A program made the position numbers and the translations under genes. From Alphaproteobacteria bacterium (GTDB taxonomy: Bacteria > Pseudomonadota > Alphaproteobacteria > Rickettsiales > RI-342), in the NCBI GenBank assembly GCA_020851915.1, contig JADZBT010000014.1:1-8203 (forward strand): DNA of 8,203 nucleotides, given 5' to 3'. The first letter of the stretch is position 1. The number at the start of each line of letters is the position of its first letter. Positions 1 through 4,975 of the stretch are shown here, piece after piece. The notes beneath the pieces were generated by a model. It saw only the letters and a program-made list of their open reading frames with translations. It made no database searches and was not told where the DNA came from.

Positions 1-907
1 GCGGATTCATCTCGATGACGACCATCTCGCCGTCTTTCGGGTTCACCGCGAACTGCACGTTGCTGCCGCCCGTATCCACGCCGATCTCGCGCAAGACCGC
101 GAGCGACGCGTCACGCATGATCTGGTATTCCTTGTCGGTGAGCGTGAGCGCGGGCGCGACGGTCATCGAGTCGCCGGTATGCACGCCCATCGGGTCGATA
201 TTCTCGATGGAGCAGATGATGATGCAGTTGTCGGCCTTGTCGCGCACGACTTCCATCTCGTATTCCTTCCAGCCCAGCACCGACTGGTCGATGAGCACCT
301 GGCGCACGGGCGAGGAATCGAGGCCGTTCTGCACGATCTGCTCGAATTCTTCCTTGTTGTAGGCGATGCCGCCGCCGCCGCCGCCCAATGTGAAGGACGG
401 GCGGATGATGGCGGGAAGACCGGTGAATTCCAGCGCCTTGCGCGCTTCCGCGAGCGAGGTGGCGATGGCGTTCTTGGGCACTTTCAGGCCGATGCGCGCC
501 ATGGCTTCGTTGAAGAGCTTGCGATCTTCCGCCTTGTTGATGGCCTTGAGTGATGCGCCGATGAGTTCGACTTTGTATTTCTTGAGCACGCCGGTTTCGG
601 CGAGGGTCTTCGCACAGTTGAGCGCGGTCTGTCCGCCCATGGTGGGCAGCAGCGCATCGGGCCGCTCGCGGGCGATGATTTTCTCGACGAATGCAGGCGT
701 GATGGGTTCGATGTAGGTCGCATCCGCCAGCTCCGGGTCGGTCATAATGGTGGCCGGATTGGAATTCACGAGAATGACGCGGTAGCCTTCGTCCTTCAGC
801 GCCTTGCAGGCTTGCGCGCCGGAGTAATCGAATTCGCAGGCCTGCCCGATGACGATAGGGCCCGCGCCGATGATGAGGATGGATTCGATGTCGGTGCGTT
901 TAGGCAT
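1..907 (-). CDS. carB: Carbamoyl-phosphate synthase large subunit, N-terminal 302 codons (partial at left edge)
   Basis: CarB uses ammonia delivered by CarA, bicarbonate and two ATP to make carbamoyl phosphate for pyrimidine and arginine synthesis in the cytoplasm. I translated the minus strand from ATG 907-905 (MPKRTDIESILIIGAGP) without a stop to the window edge. It covers the preATP-grasp domain and most of the first ATP-grasp domain, about 28% of a usual ~1080-residue protein. Visible landmarks are the start motif IIGAGPIVIGQACEFDYSG, the RPSFTLGGGGGG nucleotide loop with Arg169, GWKEYEMEVVRD, and the metal-binding IEMN with Glu299 and Asn301; the numbering coincides with E. coli CarB. 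The start overlaps the upstream hepT-like stop by 8 bases (ATGCCTAA), and the best ribosome-binding site is a weak AGGA about 12 bases upstream, so translational coupling is likely. The identity is secure; the remainder lies outside the window. Confidence 0.97.
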   Translation of the reverse strand, partial: MPKRTDIESILIIGAGPIVIGQACEFDYSGAQACKALKDEGYRVILVNSNPATIMTDPELADATYIEPITPAFVEKIIARERPDALLPTMGGQTALNCAKTLAETGVLKKYKVELIGASLKAINKAEDRKLFNEAMARIGLKVPKNAIATSLAEARKALEFTGLPAIIRPSFTLGGGGGGIAYNKEEFEQIVQNGLDSSPVRQVLIDQSVLGWKEYEMEVVRDKADNCIIICSIENIDPMGVHTGDSMTVAPALTLTDKEYQIMRDASLAVLREIGVDTGGSNVQFAVNPKDGEMVVIEMNP

Positions 908-1292
908 CGGAGAGTTTTTCCTGTAGCAGAGAGTGGATACGGGTTAGTTCCGGCATATAGCCGCCGATGCGGTGGTAAATCACCTGCGCCAGTGTTTCGT
1001 CGTAGGTGTGTGACGTGTCGTTGCGATCTTCCAGCATTTGCAGCCACAGTGCCTCGTCATGGATCCACTCTTCCGCAAAGGCTTTCTGTAGTGTTGCGCG
1101 CGGAGATTTTACGTCGAAGCCTTCGTGCCGGAGTGCGGCCTGCATGGATTTCCAGCATAGCTCGAACGTGAACTCAAAACGCTGGATAGTGCCGTCCACC
1201 GACAGCTCTGCCGTCACCGGTTGTGCCAACGCGCGCTCCAGACGCTTCAGGGCCAGCGCAAAACGTTGCAACAGTTTAGGACTGTCTTTCAT
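900..1292 (-). CDS. HepT/HI0074-family nucleotidyltransferase partner (putative toxin of MNT/HepT pair)
   Basis: This 130-residue all-helical protein belongs by motif to the HI0074/HepT group (nucleotidyltransferase substrate-binding proteins). The diagnostic R-x4-H-x-Y motif is at residues 90-97 (RNDTSHTY), inside a family-typical context ending YDE. In characterised MntA-HepT pairs, HepT is an RNase-like toxin and the Tyr of this motif is AMP-modified by the partner nucleotidyltransferase; other HI0074 members have no proven toxicity, so a toxin role here is inference. A strong AGGAGG lies about 12 bases before ATG 1292-1290. The start overlaps the nucleotidyltransferase gene by 17 bases and the stop overlaps carB by 8 bases. 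Length is normal for the family and no signal peptide or membrane segment is seen. The gene is embedded in the car operon and should be co-transcribed with it. Confidence 0.85.
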   Translation of the reverse strand: MKDSPKLLQRFALALKRLERALAQPVTAELSVDGTIQRFEFTFELCWKSMQAALRHEGFDVKSPRATLQKAFAEEWIHDEALWLQMLEDRNDTSHTYDETLAQVIYHRIGGYMPELTRIHSLLQEKLSDA

Positions 1293-1578
1293 AGAGCAAC
1301 ACCCCCTCCTGAAGAATATTCAGCTTCAGTTCTTTTCCGGCGGTATCGAGCCGGACGCAGTCGATCTCAAGCAGCGTGTCTGCACGGTCGAGAATGTCGC
1401 GCACCCGCGCCCAGTCTTCTGGTTTGGCCTGCGGGCACTCCACAGCCAGATCTATATCCGACCTCGTGTCTTCTTCCTGCCGTGCGCGTGAGCCGTAGAG
1501 ATATAGACGTTCAATGAATGGAAGCGCCTTCAATTCACTGAAAAAGCCATAGGTAGAAATGTCGGCACTACGTGGCAT
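1276..1578 (-). CDS. Minimal nucleotidyltransferase, MntA/HI0073-like (putative antitoxin)
   Basis: A 100-residue minimal DNA-polymerase-beta-type nucleotidyltransferase. The catalytic signature G-S-x10-D-x-D is intact: Gly29-Ser30 (YGSRAR) and Asp41/Asp43 (SDIDLAV). A likely third carboxylate is Asp73 in LLEIDCVRL. In known MntA proteins this active site transfers AMP from ATP to the tyrosine of HepT and silences it. Preservation of all key residues suggests an active enzyme rather than a relic. ATG 1578-1576 is preceded by AGAAGG with about 9 bases spacing and overlaps the carA end by 11 bases; the stop lies inside the next gene. The order nucleotidyltransferase then HepT-like protein is the usual one for HI0073/HI0074 pairs. 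The substrate here is unproven. Confidence 0.87.
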   Translation of the reverse strand: MPRSADISTYGFFSELKALPFIERLYLYGSRARQEEDTRSDIDLAVECPQAKPEDWARVRDILDRADTLLEIDCVRLDTAGKELKLNILQEGVLLYERQS

Positions 1579-2752
1579 GACGTTTTGCCTTCTTCTTTTT
1601 TGTGGACTCCATCGCCTTCACGAATCGCTCGAACAGGTAGTGGCTATCATGCGGCCCCGGTGAGGCTTCGGGATGATATTGCACAGAAAATACCGGCTTG
1701 CCCTTAACCTTGATTCCTTCGAGCGAGCCGTCGAACAGCGAGCGATGGGTTTCGATGACGCCTTTGGGCAGGCTTTCACGCACGACGCAGAAGCCGTGGT
1801 TCTGTGAGGTGATCTCCACCTTATCCGTTTCCAGATCCTGCACCGGATGATTCGCGCCGCGATGGCCGCGATGCATCTTTTCGGTCTTGGCGCCTAGCGC
1901 CAGTGCGAGAAGCTGGTGGCCCAGACAGATGCCGAAAACGGGAATGCCGGAATCCAGCAATTCTTTCAGCACGGGTATGGCATACTGCCCGGTCGCGGCG
2001 GGGTCGCCGGGGCCGTTGGAGAGGAAGATGCCGTCGGGTTTGTGTTTCAGGATGTCTTTTGCGGACGTGCTCGCGGGCACGACCGTCACGCGGCAGCCGG
2101 CAGATACGAGGCAGCGCAGGATGTTGAGCTTCTCGCCGTAATCGATGGCGACGACATTATACAGCGGCTTGGGCGCTTTGGATTTGGTGAGCGACCAGAG
2201 CGGCTCTTTCCACTCGTAGGCCTTCGTCACGGTGACCTCTTTGGCGAGGTCCAACCCTTTGAGCGAGGGATGTGCCTGCGCCTTCTGTACCAGTGCCGCG
2301 ACGTCGATCTTGTCGGGCGATGCGGCGAACTGGATGACGGCGTTCTGCGCGCCGTGGTCGCGGATGTGGCGGGTGAGGCGGCGCGTGTCGATGCCGCAGA
2401 TGCCGGTGATCTTATGCTTCACCAGCCAGTCGTTGAGGTGCGACGCGCTGCGGAAATTGGAGGGCTCGGTGATGGGCTCGCGGATGATGAGGCCGCGCGC
2501 GAATACCTCGCGCGATTCGGTGTCCTCTTTGTTCGCGCCGACATTGCCGATATGCGGGAAGGTGAAGGTGATGATCTGCCCGGCGTAGGAGGGGTCGGTG
2601 AGGATCTCCTGATAGCCGGTAAGACCGGTATTGAAGCAGATTTCGCCGGCGGTGACGCCCTTCTCGCCGATGCCGTGCCCGAAAAATACGCTCCCGTCGG
2701 CCAGTACTAAAGCCGCATTGAGCGTGGATGGGCAGGCGGGCGAATGTGCCAT
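1568..2752 (-). CDS. carA: Carbamoyl-phosphate synthase small (glutaminase) subunit
   Basis: CarA hydrolyses glutamine and channels ammonia to CarB. The complete protein has 394 residues, normal for the family. The N-terminal CPSase small-chain domain (about 10-150) shows TGYQEILTDPSY and FTFPHIGNVG. The class-I glutamine amidotransferase domain (about 198-380) carries the oxyanion-region SNGPGDP (245-251), the nucleophile Cys276 in FGICLGHQ, and His360/Glu362 in VQYHPEASPGP, so the triad is complete. After the amidotransferase fold it ends in a short basic tail (residues 385-394, KKKKAKRHAT), whose codons overlap the next gene. The start at 2752-2750 has AAGGAG about 15 bases upstream, rather far, but no nearer in-frame start exists. 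It is first in the car operon and divergent from dnaG. A candidate promoter is at 2798-2826. I see no obvious attenuator in the short leader. Confidence 0.98.
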   Translation of the reverse strand: MAHSPACPSTLNAALVLADGSVFFGHGIGEKGVTAGEICFNTGLTGYQEILTDPSYAGQIITFTFPHIGNVGANKEDTESREVFARGLIIREPITEPSNFRSASHLNDWLVKHKITGICGIDTRRLTRHIRDHGAQNAVIQFAASPDKIDVAALVQKAQAHPSLKGLDLAKEVTVTKAYEWKEPLWSLTKSKAPKPLYNVVAIDYGEKLNILRCLVSAGCRVTVVPASTSAKDILKHKPDGIFLSNGPGDPAATGQYAIPVLKELLDSGIPVFGICLGHQLLALALGAKTEKMHRGHRGANHPVQDLETDKVEITSQNHGFCVVRESLPKGVIETHRSLFDGSLEGIKVKGKPVFSVQYHPEASPGPHDSHYLFERFVKAMESTKKKKAKRHAT

Positions 2753-2797
2753 GATGCGCGGGCGATGCTCCTTGCGAGGTTCAGGTCAAACGCCGGG

Positions 2798-2826
2798 AAC
2801 CTAAGCGAATTGACGCGGCACGTCAA
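2798..2826 (-). promoter_or_regulatory. Candidate sigma-70 promoter of the car operon
   Basis: Read on the minus strand, CTTGACG (-35 TTGACG at 2826-2821) is followed after 17 bases by TAGGTT (2803-2798). The -35 is a 5/6 match with the preceding C often seen in alphaproteobacteria; the -10 is weak (3/6). Transcription would start near 2791, giving a leader of about 40 bases before carA. This is seen in sequence only and has not been tested. Confidence 0.4.
2810..2826. repeat. 17-bp inverted repeat TTGACG-N5-CGTCAA between divergent operons
   Basis: Perfect 6-bp arms flank a 5-bp centre (CGGCA). One arm is the proposed car -35 element; the other shows TTGACG on the dnaG strand. It could be a dimeric regulator site controlling both directions, or simply two -35-like hexamers that resemble each other. 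No regulator can be named. Confidence 0.35.
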
Positions 2827-2834
2827 GCGGGAAC

Positions 2835-2843
2835 TGGCATAAT
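2835..2843 (+). promoter_or_regulatory. Candidate extended -10 promoter for dnaG
   Basis: TGGCATAAT matches the extended -10 pattern TGnTATAAT at all but one defined base. The TTGACG at 2810-2815 is 22 bases away, too far for a normal -35, so this would rely on the extended -10. The transcript would start near 2850 and carry the whole palindromic element 2885-2968 in its leader. Confidence 0.35.
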
Positions 2844-2884
2844 GTTGCAGGCCGTGCTAAAGCTGCCCGCATCCCATAATGCGG

Positions 2885-2968
2885 CGTCATCCTTTGGCAA
2901 GCGAAGCGCGACCAAAGGATCTCTGTCTGTTGTGGAGAGAGATCCTGCGGTCAAGCCGCAGGATGACG
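2885..2968. repeat. 84-bp palindromic repeat element (alphaproteobacterial GTCATCC type)
   Basis: The outer arms CGTCATCC (2885-2892) and GGATGACG (2961-2968) are exact inverse complements. Inside are two hairpins: CCTTTGG/CCAAAGG (2891-2897 with 2912-2918) and CCTGCGG/CCGCAGG (2944-2950 with 2956-2962). Between them GGATCTCT (2917-2924) pairs with AGAGATCC (2938-2945). The RNA can therefore switch between one long stem and two separate hairpins. The right half in reverse complement, GTCATCCTGCGGCTTGACCG, resembles dispersed palindromes I recall from Rickettsiales and other Alphaproteobacteria. Its length is a multiple of three and the dnaG frame stays open through it. Copy number cannot be seen from one window. 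Confidence 0.75.
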
Positions 2969-2983
2969 TTTATTGAGAGGCAC

Positions 2984-4795
2984 ATGGTAAAATTTCCGCC
3001 GCAATTACTGGAGCAGATCAAGGACGCGATGCCCGTGTCGCGCGTGGTCGGCGCGCGCGTGCCGCTCAGGAAGCAGGGGCATACGCTGGTCGCCTGCTGT
3101 CCGTTCCATAAGGAGAAGTCGCCGTCGTTCCATGTGAATGATGCGCGGCATTCGTACCATTGCTTTGGCTGCGGCGCGCATGGCGATGTCATCCGCTTCC
3201 TCACCGAATATGAGGGGATGAGTTTTCCCGAGGCGGTCGAGCGGCTGGCGAACGAGGCGGGCATTCCGCTACCCAAACCGCGCGAGGAAGATCGCGCGCA
3301 GGCGGCGAAGATGCAATCGCAATATGAGGTGCTGGAACTTGCCACGCAATGGTTCGAACAGCAGTTGCAAGGGACGGTGGGCAGCGCGGCACGGGAGTAT
3401 CTGGCGGGCCGTGGACTGAGCGAACAGACCATCCGAACCTTCCGTCTGGGCTTCGCGCCCGATGCGCGCGATGGAGTAAAAAAGCACCTCGCCGCGCAGG
3501 GTGTGACGGACGCGGCGATGCTGGCGGCGGGACTCATCGGCCAGCCGGAGGACGGGCGCGCCGCCTATGACCGCTTCCGTGGCCGCGTGATGTTCCCCAT
3601 CGAGAATTCCAAGGGCAAGGTGATCGCGTTCGGCGGGCGCATTCTGGGCGCGGGGGAACCGAAATACCTGAACTCGCCGGAGACCGATCTCTTCAGCAAA
3701 AGCCATACGCTCTATAACCTGCACCGCGCGCGCAAACCCGCGTTTGATGCGGAGGCCATCATCGCGGTGGAAGGCTATATGGATGTCATTGCTCTCGCGC
3801 AGGCGGGCATCGCCAACGCGGTGGCGCCGCTTGGTACGGCGGTGACGGAGCATCAGCTGCGTATGCTCTGGCAGATGGCGTCGGAGCCGGTGATCTGCCT
3901 CGACGGCGACGCGGCGGGATTCAAGGCGATGGCGCGCGTGACGGAACTGGCCTTGCCGATGCTGAAGCCGGGATTGTCGTTCCGCTTCGCGCTGCTGCCG
4001 GAAGGCGACGATCCCGACACGCTGGTGCGGCGTCTGGGCGCGGGCGAAACGCGCGCGCTGCTGGCGCGGGCGCAGGGGCTGGCCGAGATGATCTGGTACT
4101 GCCATACCCACAACAAGCATTATGACACGCCGGAACAGAAAGCGGCGCTCGAAGAAACGCTCATGCAGCAGGTGGCGCTCATCGCCGACCGCACGGTGCA
4201 GAATTATTACCGCGATTTTTTCAAGAGCAAACTCTGGCAGGCCCGTCGAGCGCCGGGAGGCAAGGGCGGAAAGAGTGCGACGGGGGGGAAGCCTTCCGCG
4301 CCGCTCTCGCGCCGCTCGCCGCAGCTGGAGGCGCTGGCGCGCGCCGGGCATTCCGATGCGGACACTGGCGCAGACCCGGTGAAGGAGCGGCTCCTGCTGG
4401 CCACCGCCATCGCGCACCCCGCGCTGCTGGAGCGTGCCGATGTGGAGGAGATGCTGGTGTCGTTGCCGCTGGCGACGGCGGAGCTTGAGCCATTGCGTCG
4501 TGCGTTGCTCGATGTGGCCTGCGAGGGCGACGCGCCGGAGCACGAACGGCTGGTGAAAATACTGAAGGCGAAGGGGTTGGGTGCAGCAGTGCAGGCGTTG
4601 CATTCCGCACCCGAGGCGCGGCATATCCGCGCCGATACCTCGCTCGAGGAGGCGCTCGCCGGATGGAGCAGGATCGTCGACGCCTATCAGGCGGAATGGG
4701 ATAGCCGTGCAAAAGAACAGAAGATTCAGGAGCTTGATGATGTGCTCACGGAAGAATCCCTCTCGCGGTTGCGGGCGCTCAAGGCCAATAGCTGA
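2984..4795 (+). CDS. dnaG: DNA primase
   Basis: DnaG makes the RNA primers for lagging-strand synthesis at the fork, together with the DnaB helicase. I chose ATG 2984 (MVKFPPQLLEQIKD, 603 residues), which aligns with the family N-terminus and has GAGAGG just upstream. In-frame ATGs at 2879 and 2963 would add residues encoded by the palindromic element and lack a ribosome-binding site. Domains: CHC2 zinc finger with Cys39, His42, Cys60, Cys63; RNA-polymerase core with the KYLNSPET motif at 227-234; TOPRIM with Glu263 (VEGYMD) and Asp307/Asp309 (LDGDAAG); a glycine/lysine/serine-rich linker at about 423-445; and a divergent helical DnaB-binding C-terminus from about 465. All catalytic residues are present. 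It is upstream of rpoD as in the macromolecular-synthesis operon, but no rpsU is adjacent. Confidence 0.98.
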   Translation: MVKFPPQLLEQIKDAMPVSRVVGARVPLRKQGHTLVACCPFHKEKSPSFHVNDARHSYHCFGCGAHGDVIRFLTEYEGMSFPEAVERLANEAGIPLPKPREEDRAQAAKMQSQYEVLELATQWFEQQLQGTVGSAAREYLAGRGLSEQTIRTFRLGFAPDARDGVKKHLAAQGVTDAAMLAAGLIGQPEDGRAAYDRFRGRVMFPIENSKGKVIAFGGRILGAGEPKYLNSPETDLFSKSHTLYNLHRARKPAFDAEAIIAVEGYMDVIALAQAGIANAVAPLGTAVTEHQLRMLWQMASEPVICLDGDAAGFKAMARVTELALPMLKPGLSFRFALLPEGDDPDTLVRRLGAGETRALLARAQGLAEMIWYCHTHNKHYDTPEQKAALEETLMQQVALIADRTVQNYYRDFFKSKLWQARRAPGGKGGKSATGGKPSAPLSRRSPQLEALARAGHSDADTGADPVKERLLLATAIAHPALLERADVEEMLVSLPLATAELEPLRRALLDVACEGDAPEHERLVKILKAKGLGAAVQALHSAPEARHIRADTSLEEALAGWSRIVDAYQAEWDSRAKEQKIQELDDVLTEESLSRLRALKANS

Positions 4796-4815
4796 CGGCC
4801 GGGAGAGGCCGTCTT
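4794..4815 (+). terminator. Hairpin at the dnaG stop, possible terminator or attenuator
   Basis: GACGGCC (4794-4800) and GGCCGTC (4807-4813) form a perfect 7-bp GC-rich stem with loop GGGAGA, followed by only TT. It overlaps the dnaG stop codon. The absence of a U-run suggests a weak terminator, an attenuator or an mRNA-processing signal between dnaG and rpoD. Confidence 0.4.
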
Positions 4816-4836
4816 CCGGCGGTATAATTTAAGATA

Positions 4837-4864
4837 TTGAAAAATAGGATAAACGCGCTATGTT
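4837..4864 (+). promoter_or_regulatory. rpoD: Candidate rpoD promoter
   Basis: TTGAAA (4837-4842, 5/6) and TATGTT (4859-4864, 4/6) are separated by 16 bases. A perfect TATAAT is also present at 4823-4828 but has no -35-like hexamer at normal distance. Either could drive rpoD independently of dnaG. The leader to ATG 4976 would be about 105 to 140 bases and contains complementary GCGCGCC/GGCGCGC segments (4869-4875 and 4936-4942). Confidence 0.35.
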
Positions 4865-4975
4865 ATGCGCGCGCCACTGGCGGCGGCGTGGGGTGGCTGC
4901 CGTGCGTGACGTTCGTGGTGCGCCTGTTTCCTGAAGGCGCGCGGGCGGAAGTGAACGGCGAAGGAGAGGCGGTCT

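Noticed and set aside
361..390. GCC-repeat run in carB as a triplet repeat
   Set aside because: It encodes the conserved glycine-rich nucleotide loop of the first ATP-grasp domain, so the repeat is explained by protein function.
1916..2710. Plus-strand 264-codon open frame antisense to carA
   Set aside because: No recognisable motifs and full overlap with an intact carA containing the catalytic triad.
2879..2983. dnaG start at ATG 2879 giving a 638-residue primase
   Set aside because: The added 35 residues are encoded by the palindromic element, no ribosome-binding site precedes 2879, and DnaG family alignment begins at ATG 2984.
3269..4624. Minus-strand 451-codon open frame antisense to dnaG
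   Set aside because: Arg/His/Leu-rich low-complexity translation typical of the antisense of a GC-rich gene; dnaG on the plus strand is complete with all motifs.
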